Assembly (NCBI RefSeq): GCF_040958095.1
Contig: NC_091219.1
Location: 28,062,850 to 28,126,849, forward strand
Source: Procambarus clarkii
Lineage: Eukaryota; Arthropoda; Malacostraca; Decapoda; Cambaridae
DNA length: 64,000 nucleotides
Direction: 5' to 3'
Made by a program: the position numbers and the translations under genes. This document shows, in pieces, positions 12,922-26,000 of this stretch (positions are counted from its first letter, which is position 1; every line of letters begins with the position of its first letter). A model generated the notes under the pieces. That model was not told the origin of the DNA, searched no databases, and was given only the letters and a program-made list of their open reading frames with translations.

Positions 12922-13165
12922 GGGAGCCGGTCGGCCGAGCGGACAGCACGCTGGACTTGTGATCCTGTGGTCCCAGGTTCGATCCCGGGTGCCGGCGAGA
13001 AACAATGGGCAGTTTCTTTCACCCTATGCCCCTATTATCTAGCAGTAAAATAGGTACCTGGGTGTTAGTCAGCTGTCACGGGCTGCTTCCTGGGGGTGGA
13101 GGCCTGGTCAAGGACCGGGCCGCGGGGACACTAAAGCCCCGAAATCATCTCAAGATAACCTCAAG
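12922..13165 (+). mobile_element. Full-length tRNA-derived SINE
   Basis: The head has an A-box-like GGTCGGCCGAGCGG, a stem-loop GGA-CTTGTGA-TCC and a B box GGTTCGATCCC. The body contains CTAGCAGTAAAATAGGTACC and GGGCTGCTTCCTGGGGG. The tail is GGACCGGGCCGCGGGG ... ATCATCTCAAGATAACC. The same body and tail recur at 42889-43150, with pieces at 11.9, 13.9, 16.1, 48.8, 53.0 and 57.9 kb, so this is the dominant SINE family of the region. It is too diverged for a functional tRNA. Confidence 0.85.
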
Positions 13166-13185
13166 AAAACAAGATTGGAGAAATG

Positions 13186-13815
13186 TGGTGAGGGGGGATA
13201 CTGCAAGGTTTCATTTTGGGGCCGACCCTTTTTGTCATGTACATCAATGACATGGATGAGACTATTACAAAATACATCATCAAATTTACAGATGATCCTA
13301 AGATTTATAGTAAAGGGTTAACAATGATACAAGTGTTACTACAGCTCAGGCATTGAATTTCAACACACATAAAAATTAACAATCACATATGATACAAGCA
13401 TATCAAAACGTGTTATGGTATACAGATACACCATCAATGGGGGTTAACTCTTCGAAGTAATTAGTGTTGTAAATTACTTAGATTCTAAAAGACATGCTTA
13501 TTAGCATATTCCTCCATAATACAGTAATCTAAATGATATCTTAATAAAGTCACTGATCCCATATTCAAGACAGTAATCCTTCAAACAAGACTAAGAATTT
13601 AATCATCATCTCCTAATTCCAGGTACTGTTTCTTCTAACCTAAACTGATCAACAATCTATCCTAACCTGACCTGACTTAGGACTTATATTTTAAATTTTT
13701 GGATAAATACTGGTTCAGAAACTGGGCTGTTGATATGGAACAAATTACCAGATACTAATACACACAGGATTGTTGGATTGTTTCAAGCATAGGTTAGACA
13801 CATATGTATGAATTT
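13186..13815 (+). mobile_element. LINE reverse-transcriptase remnants (palm motif and C-terminal end)
   Basis: At 13196-13320 the plus strand reads GILQGFILGPTLFVMYINDM ... IIKFTDDPKIYSK. This corresponds to the GVPQGSVLGPLLFLIYINDL ... FADDTK core of CR1-like RTs, with the catalytic FADD now FTDD. At 13725-13815 a second piece, IWNKLPDTN ... CFKHRLDTYV-like, matches the C-terminal end. The piece between is degraded. The full SINE ends about 20 bp upstream. Confidence 0.7.
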
Positions 13816-13869
13816 TAATTTAATGCTTTGTGTCAGGGGACAGGAAGCCAGAGTGTATTCATACACGTT

Positions 13870-14085
13870 TTGACTTTTATCAACATCCCTTTCCCCTCCA
13901 TGGCCGAATTATTGACCCCGCCCAGGATGCAACCCCACAACAAGCTGGCTAACTCCTAAGTACCTACTCACTGCTAGATGAACAGTGGCATTGGGTGAAA
14001 GGAAATGAACCCAACCAATTTTGTCTCACCCGGGATTCGAACCCGGAAATCTCGACTGTGCATAGAGAATGAACCCGACTGTACC
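13870..14085 (-). mobile_element. tRNA-derived SINE with a different tail
   Basis: On the minus strand the B box GGTTCGAATCCCGGG is followed by a body with CATCTAGCAGTGAGTAGGTAC and GTTAGCCAGCTTGTTGTGGGG, then a tail (GGGCGGGGTCAATAATTCGG) unlike the 12.9-kb copy. The tail resembles that of the copy at 57.9 kb (GGGAAAGGTCAGTGACTCG), suggesting two SINE subfamilies. Confidence 0.7.
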
Positions 14086-14575
14086 ATAATATGACCCTCC
14101 ATATCATATTTGAGTAGATATGAATAGCAGCTATCTTGTACGAGCTAATAGCTCATACCAATAGATACAATATAAAACTATTGTATAGAAAGCAATCTGC
14201 TTTCATTTTTTTATTCCTATACAATACAGGAATATAATATAAAATCTCTCTCAGTTCCTCAACATATTTACTGTATATGTTTACTCTACAGTACAGTATT
14301 TAGTATTGAAACTGCATGTGTAGTCCAAAACTTAATCCAACTGTATACCAAGGTATTTATTAGGATAATGTGCCAAGAAAATATGACAATACAGCCCTTG
14401 GAAGGGATATGAGGACAGACTGAAGGAATGATGCCCAACCACTTTAACCACCAAGAATCGAATGACATCAGGTATTGAAAAAACTGGTGATAATAGCACC
14501 AATTACATCATTTCCCTGCTCAATTTACTTGTATATTTATAGTTGGGTATTGCACAATACAATACTGTACATATA

Positions 14576-15490
14576 CAGTGGTACCTCGGAATGCGAGTGT
14601 CCCTGTATGCGAGTTTTTCGGAAGACGAGCAGGATTTACTCCAAAAATATGTCTCGGAAGGCGAGGGTTACCTCGGGACGCGAGTTTGTTGATACGTGTA
14701 CAGGCCGACTGGCGCGTGGTGGCAAGGCGATCGCGCCTCAGTTTACCAGTGTCTCATGTCCAGTGACTATCCCACCTGAATTCTTCACAAGGATTTACAG
14801 TTTTTTATCGGTTTTTTGGCCATTTGAGCATAAAAGTTGTCATTATATATCTTGCCATGGGTCTCAAGAAAGCCATTGGTAAGGTTCAACCTAAGAAAAT
14901 AGCTGTGAGTAGAGGCAGTAGAGGATGTCCCTTCTTGATTAAGAAAATGTGTGAAGTATGGGAAGAACTGCAAAGTTTTGTTGAAAAAACTCACCCAGAT
15001 AAAGCTGTAGCAGGCCGTTGCATTGACCTTTTAAATGATAATGTGATGTCTTACTACAGACAAGTGTTAAAATGTAGGGAAAAACAAGTGTCATTAGACA
15101 AATTCTTAGTAAAACAAGCAAGTCCTAGTGGTATGCAGGCAAAATGTGCCAGAGTGTGCATACCAGTGAAGTCCTCACTGCCTGATGTGATAATGGAAGG
15201 GGACTCCCCTTCCAAACAGTAACTCCTCTCTTCCTCCCACCTACTCACCATCTTCCATACGCCTACAGCAATCAACAGCAAGGTAAGTAATAACTTGAAC
15301 ATAGTTTTGTAGGTTTATTTAGATGAATTAGGTATAAAAATTTAGTTTGATGTGGGGTTTTTGGGGTAGTCAGGAACGGATTAATTCATTTCCCTTTATT
15401 TCTTATGGGGAAATTAGCTTCGGAATGCGAGTTTTAGGAATACGAGGCGTCTCCAGGAACCAATTAAACTCTTAAACTGAGGTATGCCTG
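14576..15490 (+). mobile_element. Internally deleted Tigger/pogo-type DNA transposon
   Basis: TA target duplications (14574-14575 and 15491-15492) flank inverted ends CAGTGGTACCTCGG and, on the opposite strand, CAGGCATACCTCAG. Inner subterminal repeats of the AATGCGAG type occur at both ends. An open frame from 14824 to 15222 contains MGLKKAIGKVQPKKIAV, which looks like a Tigger transposase N-terminus. It passes directly into HPDKAVAGRCIDLLNDNV ... SLDKFLVKQ, which looks like the C-terminus. The helix-turn-helix and DDE domain are absent. At 915 bp it is a non-autonomous derivative; the family call rests on TIR and fragment resemblance. Confidence 0.75.
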
Positions 15491-15564
15491 TATTAGATTA
15501 ATTTATTTTATTATATGTGGTTAAAAATTTTCAGAATTACTACTGTACAGTACTGTACATTCTG

Positions 15565-15850
15565 TACACTGCAACCTCACAAATTATCTGGATCATATCA
15601 TTCTGGAACTGATCAGGCTTTATAGAATAATCCAAATTTCCAAATGGTTATCCAATTTTGTCTATCACTAAATATTCAAAATTGTTCATGTAAATCTCAA
15701 AACTAAAATAAACACAATTTTATTTTTAATATGCTCAAAGGTTTTCCCTAAGGCATCAACTGCTTCTCCTAATGTTGCACATATTTTCAAAATCATTAAC
15801 AATTTTATCAAGAGCCGCCATTCATCCCATAATTTCCAACACATACGGAC
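15565..15850 (-). mobile_element. Pogo/Tigger-like transposon fragment
   Basis: The left end, CACTGCAACCTCACAAATTA, resembles pogo-like TIRs. The stretch at 15735-15800 (ATGCTCAAAGGTTTTCCC ... CTTCTCCTAATGTTGCA) matches 21405-21455 in the element at 20942-21737, so the two belong to one family. The right end was not located. Confidence 0.5.
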
Positions 15851-16084
15851 AACGTTCATTGAATGGAATTTTAATTACAGCTTATATGATAGACCTCTAC
15901 CAAGAAGACCCTGACTATAGAAAGATTTCATTTAGCACCAGCACTTCGTAGCAACCAGCCTCTTAAAGCCTATTTTTCAAAAGAAGAGCCATGACCCCCA
16001 AATGGTGTAAATGAGTCAAGTCCATCAAAACATCTTGGGAACTTGTTCCAATAAATAATTAAATACTATACTCGAAATCGGGAA

Positions 16085-16275
16085 TTCAAGGTTTGAATCC
16101 TGGGTGGGACAGATATGGCTAGGCATGTTTCCTTTCACCTTATACTTGCTTCTGTTCACCTAGCAGTACATAGGTACTCAGGAGTTAGTCAACTGTTGTA
16201 GAGCTGTATCCTGAGGATGGCCAGTAGTTTGGCATTTCAGGAGAAGGGGGGGGGGGGAAGAGACCCCTGAAATCA
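16085..16275 (+). mobile_element. tRNA-derived SINE, 5' truncated
   Basis: It starts near a B-box-like AAGGTTTGAATCCTGGG and continues with the body CACCTAGCAGTACATAGGTAC and GTTAGTCAACTGTTGTAG. It ends at a poly-G run near 16242-16257, an unusual tract that may be expanding. Confidence 0.65.
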
Positions 16276-16668
16276 ACCAAATGTATACACACACACTTAC
16301 TGCCTGTCCCCCAACAAAAAAAATTTATCATTAACTATTTTCAGATAATCATTTATGATATCTCTACCAAACCAAATTCAACTTCCAATCAAAAATCTTA
16401 ATAAATCTTGCTTAAAACCAGCTGCATGACCTTTTTTTAATCCAAGCCCAATCACATCACATCTCAAAACTTTTATGATCCATTTTACATAGAAAATATA
16501 TTGGGAACCAATTTCAATTGATAATTTAAGAGCTACTATATAGTTTACAGATAATTTCAACAAACATGAACTTTGGAAAGGGAGATCTAGTGGCCGAATT
16601 TAGTCCATTATTTTGAGGGCTCCATTACGCACACGACTAGATTTTTGGAATAGGGTCCAAGACCTGAG

Positions 16669-16689
<21 letters not shown>

Positions 16690-16702
<13 letters not shown>

Positions 16703-16965
16703 TATATACAAGAGTTGTTACATTCTTGTACAGCCACTAGTACGCGTAGCGTTTCGGGCAAGTCCTTAATCCTATGGTCCCTGGAATACGATCCCCTGCC
16801 GCGAAGAATCGTTTTTTCATCCAAGTACACATTTTATTGTTGCGTTAAACAGAGGCTACAGTTAAGGATTTGCGCCCAGTAAATCCTCCCCGGCCAGGAT
16901 ACGAACCCATGACATAGCGCTCGCGGAACGCCAGGCGAGTGTCTTACCACTACACCACGGAGACT
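16690..16965 (-). mobile_element. Second tRNA-derived SINE family, near full length
   Basis: On the minus strand the head CTCCGTGGTGTAGTGGTAAG carries an A-box-like segment and GGGTTCGTATCC a B box. The body runs through AGGATTTACTGGGCGC and the 3' part contains CGAAACGCTACGCGTACTAG. The 3' part is a separate dispersed repeat also found at 40.3, 52.7, 54.7 and 61.8 kb. A 23-base T run at the left (16671-16699) is the antisense of its A-rich 3' end. Confidence 0.75.
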
Positions 16966-17354
16966 ATTTAATTTGAATGGGCTATGTCATAACTACTCTT
17001 TAAACAAACCCAACCCAACCTGACTAAAACATTAGATAAAATGCTGTGTTTTATTTATATATATAGTGTGCACAAAGTGAGTAACATTATACTGTACAGA
17101 TAGTTTTAATGTCAGCACAGCTTCTGGACACTACTGGAGTTTTGAAGGTGTGTACATAGAATTGCATTGTATTAATCCTATACACAGGTTACATGTTATT
17201 CATTACAGTGCTCAATATTCCTGCTTATAAGTAGAGCTTTAGCCTACCCCACTGGATGGTATCACACATGCTATGAGTGTACTGTATAAAGTACAAAGTG
17301 TACTGCAACCTGTGAAGTGGAGCCTAATATATGATCAACAAGTGGGGTCGAAAT

Positions 17355-17450
17355 ATTTAGTCAAGAAGTGGAATGCACCGAAAGAAGTTGTAGAAGCCAC
17401 CTCCATTCACAACTTTAAGGCCAGATTTGACAATGAAATTGAATAACAGA
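17355..17450 (+). mobile_element. LINE 3' coding-end fragment
   Basis: The plus strand reads KWNAPKEVVEATSIHNFKAR and then FDNEIE and a stop. This is the typical last 30 residues of CR1-like RT proteins (WNSLPxEVVxAxSxxxFKxRLD). Confidence 0.65.
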
Positions 17451-17949
17451 AGGTAAATTATAATGCAACAGGTACAATAAAACATGTAGGCAGGACATAA
17501 AGAACTAGAACTTGCTGTTCCATAATCACCAATAGGTAAGTACTGATAGGTAACTATCTCTTAAACAATGCAACCTTTGGCAATTTGGAATAGTTTGGTT
17601 ATTGGAATAATTCACCCAAAACTACACGAACACACACATTTCCTTCCATCCTTCATGGATGGATAATTTGGTAAACAACATAGTGTGGAAAATTGTCGAG
17701 AAATTTAACCTCGAGCCTTCTTGTACACTGTAATACGCATTGAGGTCAATGCCACAAAAATATTTGAGTGTGCTTTTACAGTGTACTGCCGCTACCTTTA
17801 TGCAACCACATAATGGTTACCGAGGTTTGGTTTGGTTCATTTATTATACAGCTTACATACCATAGAGTAGTGCTCAAGTTACACAGAGTTCACTGGCTCC
17901 CACAGTCATTATCAACAAGGTACTTGACCCCTCGTGAAACTAGTGCTAT

Positions 17950-18300
17950 TGTGAGGGGTAAATGGGCGTGAGGTAGCATGGGAATCACTGTCTTGAGCCC
18001 CAAACCCTCGTGGTGACCCGTGACCTCCCACACCCCTCGGAGTGACCTCTGACCTCCCACACCCCTCCCCACAGGTCACAACCAACCACCTGCACACACA
18101 CAACACCTGCTGCCCCAGCCTCCCTGCCCCAGGACACCCACACCGCCCCTGGGGGCCTGACCCGCTGCTTCACCCCACCAACACATAACTATTTCAAACA
18201 GAAATGAAACACGCAACACTACACCCGAGTCAGGTGTTGCTGAATTACACTGTCCGCCCCGTCTGGGCTGGCCTAGGGGCACTACACACTTAAGGCTACT
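17950..18300. other. GC-rich patch, possible promoter or 5' UTR, function unknown
   Basis: This block is markedly more GC-rich than its surroundings, with imperfect direct repeats of GTGACCTCCCACACCCCTC (about 18016-18065). It has no protein similarity I recognise. It lies between the minus-strand atlastin gene and the plus-strand CULT gene, so it could hold a divergent promoter or a distant 5' exon of atlastin. This is inference only. Confidence 0.3.
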
Positions 18301-18949
18301 ATTTCAACTTTGGGAAAATGTGTTGCAAGGCGAGAAACACGGACTATACCTTTAAATCTCGTTTAAAATTTTGACGAGCCAAAACTAGGTCTCCTTGTTA
18401 TGCCAGCTGAAATTGGATACATTTCTCATGGCAAACTGAATATTAACATCCTTGAATTTAACGACTTTATAACAAACTTTATATATTGCAGATAAATTCT
18501 GTGATTTATCTTTCAAGGCAAGGTAACCTGGGATATATTTTAATTCGGAAATACCACGTCAATCACTTAGAAATACAGAGGCCAAGTTTACGCGCCCACT
18601 TTGAATTCAATATGTACATTATCATAAATCTTAAGCTAATGTATAACAGTATTTTATGTTCATTATAATAAAGAATGTTCTTTACTTCAAATATATCATG
18701 TGTGACAAACATTGGTTTAAAAATGAGAATTATTGCTGAACACGATCTATAATATGAGCAATCATATAAAAATTATTTTTGATGCCCGGTGTTGAATTTT
18801 CTCCAAAGCAGTTATGTCCGACTGAAGATAAGGTCTTCATGCTTGGATACAATAATCCAAGTGTGTAGCGTAATACAGTTGAATAACTAACTTCTTTTCC
18901 CTGAAATAAAACTTACGTCTGGCTTAGGATTTAGCCTGGCTTGGATTTA

Positions 18950-19540
18950 GTTGGCTTTTCATCAACAAATAATTACAATGTAAATTGACAGAAATGATTA
19001 CACTGGGAGAGATATATGTCTTAAGGACTAATAATGAGGAAGTGGGTAGTACAAGATACAGTGTGAGGTTGAAGCACAAGGTAGAAATTTAAGAGGATGA
19101 AATTAGGTACTAATTGGTTTGACTTTTGAATAGGGCATAGGTTGTATAATTTTTTTTTAATTCATCAGGGAATGAGTTCCAAAGACTGGGGTCCTTTTAT
19201 TTGCATGGAGTGTTTACACAGATTTAGTCTGACTCTGGGGGATACCAGAAAGATATTTATTTCTGGTGTGGTGCTTATGGGTTCTATTACATCTATCAAG
19301 GAAAAGTTTCAGATCAAGATTAGCATTTAAGAACAAGATTTTGAACATGTAAATAGCAAATGAGAACATGTGGAGTGAGTGTATGTTTAGCATGTTAAGG
19401 GACTGAAAAAGAAGGGCTGTGTGTTGTCTGAAGACAGAGTTTGTTATATTTCTGATAGCAGACTTTTGGTGAGTGATGATGGGCTTGAGGTAATTTGCAG
19501 TGGTTGAATCCCATGCAGATACCATATGTTAGATAGGGAT
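18950..19540 (-). mobile_element. LINE fragment: RT C-terminus and 3' UTR
   Basis: The minus strand reads WDSTTANYLKPIITHQKSAI ... LNILNIHSLHMFSFAIYMF-like ... HKHHTRNKYLSGIPQSQTKS, the C-terminal region of a non-LTR RT, then a degraded tail. The downstream part (18955-19130) matches 40410-40580, so the same family left a 3' stub there. Confidence 0.65.
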
Positions 19541-20062
19541 AGATTAGCGCGTAGTATAATGAGAAGAGAGCTGAGTTAGGAACATAATATCTGATTTTAG
19601 AAAGTATACGACCGTTTTTGAGACTTTTTTGGCTAAATGTTGTATATACACGAAGAAACTTATTTTAATTACTGTGAAATAGGTGTTTTAATATTAATGC
19701 AGAGGAGTTTTAAATCAAAGTGCCCGCCCAGGCATCTCCACCACGTTCGAAAAGGCGCTTATTCAATCACTTATATCAACTCTACATAAATCCTTAGGCT
19801 AACACACTGATAATAATATTATTATATAGATTAATGGATATTAAATAGTCAAACCCACACATACAAATACACATTTGAGCTAGGAAAGTAATAATAGTTT
19901 TAGGTAATATTTAAATGCTAGGCTTTGATTTCCCCAGTGGCATTATTGCATTCATGATAGTACTGTATAAGATAAGGAAGTTATAATGTTACTTATATGA
20001 TTATGCATTATGAGGGAGTGAAAGTCAGAGTTGAATATTTATGTGTGTTGTGAACGTTAGAG

Positions 20063-20070
20063 TGACGTCA
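20063..20070 (+). promoter_or_regulatory. Palindromic CRE-like octamer overlapping the CULT start codon
   Basis: TGACGTCA is the consensus CREB/ATF site. Its last A is the first base of the proposed ATG. One 8-bp match can occur by chance; the position makes it worth noting, but no function is shown. Confidence 0.35.
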
Positions 20071-23000
20071 TGTACACAAAGGCGTGGGTACAGGCCGCCG
20101 TGTTGCTTCTTGTATCAGCGGGAAATACTACTGCATCTTCCCACCAAGATACAGGTGAGCTTTCTCACACCTGGGTAGGAGGGAAGTGTGGGCGGGGGCA
20201 GGTGTGTGGTGTAGGTGGGGCAGGTGTGAGGACGGGTGTGTGTGTGTACTGGTGGGAGGGGGGAGAGTTAGCGCGCCACAGAGCCATCACTGGGGTCACT
20301 GTATACCAAGCATCCTCCACATGGTTATATCGCTGTAAAAAAGGGCGTTTCTAGCGCTTAATTCACTGGTTAATGACCTGTTTAGATAACAGGTCATTAA
20401 CTCATACGTTTTGTGCTAGAGAAAGAGCATCGGCAAATCAACTGTCCGCACTACACTCCGCTTAACAAAACCTAAGGGCAACGTTACTCGAGTTTACCTA
20501 AACTGTCTTGACGTTACGTTTAACGTTTCAGATTTTGCACATTCTTATGACCTGAGGTACACTGTTAGGTTACAGGCCGTCTATGTGAGAATGCAGAAGC
20601 ACTCTGGCTAGGCTGTTTATGGTCACCTTCACATTTCTTGGCCTTGGAAGTCAAACCAGAGTAGTTATATATCGGCTAAATAATATTGGACTCGTGAGAT
20701 CAGTTTGCAAGAGGGATCTCGGAGGTAAGATTACTGGTGGTATCTAAAATTGAGTAAATAGTGTTTATGTGCTGAAAATAGAGCACATCAACTGGGAATG
20801 CTGGGCCAGCATTCATATAATTCTACATAAATTAAAAAAAAAATTGTGTGCCCCAAAGAAAGGGTTAATGTAGTTTTGTCATATATCATTTCCATAGCAA
20901 TTCATCTAGTAAAATGTATAACTGTTCTTTAGTTCACGTTACAGTGTAACCTCGATTTGAACTATGAGATCAACTTTGATTCGTTGGAGTGAGGGATTTG
21001 TTTCAACTGGAGATGCCTTCAGGAGGCATTTGTGAGACATCTTAAAAACAAAACCTGCAAGAAAAATAAATTTTACCCATTTCATTTTTGTAATGTTTGG
21101 TCCATCCACAAAAATAATAAAAAAATGTGATTAGAGCCATATTAAGAGAGCTATCATTTATACCCTAATATTTCCCATGCTCTGTGGGCTAATTTTATAG
21201 TGAAATTTTAATTTCAACTTATTACAAAATAGACAATTACCAGGAGAACTTGTCTGTAAAGAGAATTCACCAGATCTAGCATATGTCCCAAGCCCCATCC
21301 TCGAAATTTTATTTTCAAAGTAAGACTGTCCCAAATGTAAGTGAACAAAATCTGCAGTAACTTGAAATTTAAATAAACCATAGAATTTGGGTTGAAATAT
21401 GCTCAATGGCTTTCCCAAGGCCCCCAACTGTTTCTTCTAATGTTGCATCATCAATGAAAATCATTAAAAATGTGATTGTAGCCATATTCAGGAAATTGCT
21501 ATTCATGCCTTTATTTTTTATACTGGTGTAATTTCACTAAGCAAAATTTTTATATCAACCTGGGCAACTTTCCTACCAGTCTGGGCCCTGCATCCTAAGC
21601 AAATCTGCATATCATGCACTTTGCCAAACTCTTGTTAGTCAAAGCAGGTGAGTAAATCTGACCTGGAAAGACCAAGAAAGTGTATTTTACAATCAGAAAT
21701 TTGCCAAAATGAGGTTTGTTGAATTGAGGTTTCACCGTATTAACATTAGCTAAATACAACTGGCTTCAGACACCAAAAAACTTATATCCTGTCTTCTATT
21801 ATCATATTTTTTAAGGCAAATATTAAGGATTCAGTTCATTATAAATTATATTGAAAAGGTACATTGTGATTATAATACGATATTATTAGTTGGCATTTTC
21901 AACAGATCACATACTGTGCCGCAAATGTGGAACGGAGTTGACAGAAAACTCGCTGGACAACTTTGTTAATATCACTAGTCCATTATCGGAATCCACTCAT
22001 CAGTTGTCAGTCCTTGGCCACTCTCATTTGATGGTGCAGATGCTTAGAAACCCGGCTGATGTAACATTCAATTTGGTGACTGTGAAAAGATCTGGTTGTT
22101 CTGGCATTGGAGAGGTGAGTATGTTCCAGACAAAGTTCGGTTTACCCATGATTTGGAAATGTCACAACAGTATTAATTATACAGCCGTTAGATACAGATC
22201 TGATGAATAAAGTAGAAAAGGAGAACAGTGTGGAAAACATATTTAAGAGTTTATATTATTGATGACAAAGTAGACTGCCATGAACTAAAAATGCATAATT
22301 TTTTTTAAAATTAGGGATGACATTGATGATGATAAAGAGTGACCTCCTGGTCTTTCTGTTACTGTAATTTAAAACATCCCAACTAACATATTTCAAATAG
22401 TTATTAGGTATTCCCTTACCAAATATTTTTCAGTTTTTGGATGTACAGTACAAAGTTTTTGGTGTCTGTGGGATATCTGGAGAATGCCTTCATGTATTGT
22501 TTTGAAAATACAGTATTAAGCTGTTGAATGATGGAACAAGGAAAGTCTTCAATATTAATAGACCATATAGCCTTCTAGTGAGAGAAAGTTGCAAATTCTT
22601 CATGATTGTAGTAATATGAAGAATTCCACGCATCAGGTCATTTCTTGAAATCCAATTCCAATAATTACCTCTCAATTTTTACATATTGATTGTATAATTA
22701 GATGCAATGCACTCCATAGTCTAAACCTCCATTTAGTGGCTCCTACTTAACACTAGGTCAATCCCTTATTGGATCTCTTCAAAATTTGGGGTTTGGGAAA
22801 ACTCCATATTTTGGAGGGGGGTTGCTATGAAATCCAGAATGTTAAGTCATTTTCAGCAAACTGCTTTATTTTATTTTTGCTTGTGCTTTTGCTATTGTTC
22901 AGTGGAGAACAGAGTTCAAGTAAGAGGTGATCTAAATATTATTCTGAAAAACATTTACACCCAAGCTAATTATTTATTGAACAAGTTTGTAAGACATTTC

Positions 23001-26000
23001 TTAGAAAATTTTTAGTTAAAGAATGAGTTTTGGCTATGGGCAAGTCTAGGTTCTTAGTTCTTGTACACTATAAGTTGGTTATGACTGTACTCTTCAAAGA
23101 TAAGGTTTCTGGGTAGGAATGTCTAGAACATGGGAAATACTGGCAATGATGGTGAACTCTCTATAGCCAGATTCTCTTGGTAGATAGCTATCTTAAGAAA
23201 GATTTAGATTGTTTTACTTAGTAAAATTTACCCCATGGAGAATAGGAAAAATTAGGGTAACTTTTAATATTGCTTGTGTTGTATTTTTAGTGATTCATGT
23301 ACAGTAGGTGGGTACAACATTAGGAGAAACAACTCTTTCCATAGGAAATCTATTAAGAATATTGAAAATAAAATATTGTGGTGATCCACTCGAGAGGATG
23401 GTTTAATAAAACAGGATCAGTGACTACTATTATTACAGTTTATAGATCAGGTTACAGATTTGGGATGCGATATTGGGAAGGAATGTTACCCACTCATTTG
23501 GACGGTTTGGGGATTGAATGCCGACCTGCATTAAGCGAGGCTGTTGTTCTATCATCCAGCAAAAGTGGTTGGATTTGGGATGAGAGTGAGGACTAGCCAG
23601 TTGGCCTGGGGTGGCCTGCATAGTGGTGGATGGGGGAGCAGGTGGGATTGCTTGTTTAGTATAGTAATTTTCAGTTTGTTGTTGGCACTTAAACAAAACA
23701 TTTGATGACATAGGGAGTTTGGGCATCTTATGGCTTTTCATTGTGTTTTGGCCATTGTTCTTTGGTTAGTAGTTTGGTAAGTAGGTAGCCTGGTATTGAG
23801 TTAATCATGATCCGTGTGTTCCCATGCCTCATAAAGGATGCAAGGGAAAATTTGTAGGAATTTTGTCACTGGTGGGCAAAAATAGCTTGAGTTTGGTATG
23901 GTGACAGGTAAGAGCCAGTGGATTTAGCATGGGGAGCTACTGAAGCAGTACCCAGAATGAGGTGTTTCATTATGCTTAATGCACTACATTTGTTTATTGA
24001 CACACTTGTAAAGAGTGGGTTTTTTCTTACTAGAAATATAATATGAATGTGAGTACAGTATTTAATATTGGTTTTTTAGTTCCCATTTAAACCAAGAAAG
24101 GAACTATGCCAAAATCAGAGTGCTGGAATGAAAGGTTAAAACATGCAACGAGACCAGTCTGGTACCAAAAGTTCTTGTGGTACCGGTAAGTAACAAATGT
24201 ATTTTTAAACTAAAAGGATGAAAACAGTGTAGATGCTTTCAGTGCATTGGTGTCATATACATAACATTTCCAAAATTCACTGAACAATTCCCTCCAAAAA
24301 ATAATAGATTTCTGGAAGAGAATAAACAAAATTCTGAATATTTTGTCCCATTTTAAAAATCTGCAAATAAAATCCTTGCTCTTACTTTTAACATAATTGG
24401 AAGTTAATGTTATTTACAATAATATTTAGTTGGCATTAACCCTTATACGGCTCCAATTGTTATTTACAATTACCTTGTGTGCTCGAATCACCATATGCAA
24501 TTTTTTTGTACACTAGTTTTGTGAACTATTTTTTGTCATTCTCATCCTGATGTAGGACTTTTAATTGGCTGAGCTGTTTAAGGGTTAATGACAAGCAGGG
24601 CAGCATTAGGAAGATAGGTAACCACACTATGCTTTTGGTGAGGTCTTGTGTTCTGTTGCAGTGGTACAGTGATCATACCTGGTTTCCTGGCTACTTGTGG
24701 AAGGTGTGCATCTGCCCCCGCTGCCAGGCACACCTAGGCTGGTGAGGATGACCTTATCTGCCTATATGTGTTGGCCAGTCAGCTGTGTGCATGTGTTGGT
24801 TTGTGTTAAACAGTCAGCTGTGTTTGTGTGTAATTACCTAAGTGTAGTTACAGGATGAGAGCTACGCTCGTGGTGTCCCGTCTTCCCAGTACTCTGTCAT
24901 ATAACGCTTTGAAACTACTGACGGTTTTGACCTCCACTACCTTCTCACTAAACTTGTTGCAATCGTCTATCATTCTGCAAAAGAAAACTGTCTAATATTT
25001 TTTGGCATCTTTGTTTCCTTAGCTTGAATCTGTGTATTCTTGTTCTTGAAGTTGCTGGTTTCAGGAATTCCTCTGTCAATTTGGTAGATTCCTGTTATTG
25101 TTTTGTAAGTGGTGATCTTTTTCTTCTACCTTCTAGCTTTGGCTTCTAGCTTTGGCATATTTAATGCCTCTAGCCTCTCCTCTTAATTCTTGTTTTTCAG
25201 TTCTGGAAACCATTTTGTAGCATGCCTTTGTACCTTTTCCAGTTTATTGTTGTGCTTCTTGAGATATAGGCACCATACAACTGCTGCATATTGCAATTTT
25301 GATCTCACAAAAGTCATGAACAGTTTCTTTATTATTTCACCATCCATGAAATTAAAAGGGATTCTAAAGTTGGAAAGTGACGCACATGCTCCTCGCTTTT
25401 TCAGGAACTTGTTCCCCTCTTCCTTTTGTCCTCTACTCCCTCGACCTCTAATGATTTTTTTTTGTTATATACCATTTCACAGACCCCTAGCACCTTGTAG
25501 AAAAATTAATTTCTTTTTTCTTTATTTCTATTCCCATTTTGACATTTTGTCTTATTGAGGTTAGCTTTCTTTAGCTTACCTTCAGCTTTTCTGTCTTCCC
25601 TCGAGAGATCTCGTCTTAATGAAAAAAGTTTTCCATCCTCATCACTTTGCAATTTCCTGGCATTCCTAAGCACTTCTATCATTTGAATGGTCTATATGGT
25701 CTATCATTTGTCTATCTATATGGTATATAATGGTCTATATGGTCTATCATGGTCTATCATATATGGTCTATCATTTGTTTTACTCCATTAAATGTCACCC
25801 TTAATGGTCAAGATTTTTATCTTTTTTTTTTTTATTTCTGCCTATCCTAAAATCATTGATATTTTCCTTTGATGTGAGGCCTACTATTTTGTAGGCCTAA
25901 ACCTACTATTTTCTCAATGATTTTTATCTCTGCTGCTCTGTCCGCCCCAGATATTATGTTCTTTTCCATCCACCCAAAAATAATTATGGGCTTACTTCTA

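Noticed and set aside
12922-13000. Functional tRNA gene
   Set aside because: A and B boxes are present, but the arms do not pair well, a long common body follows, and many related copies exist: it is a SINE.
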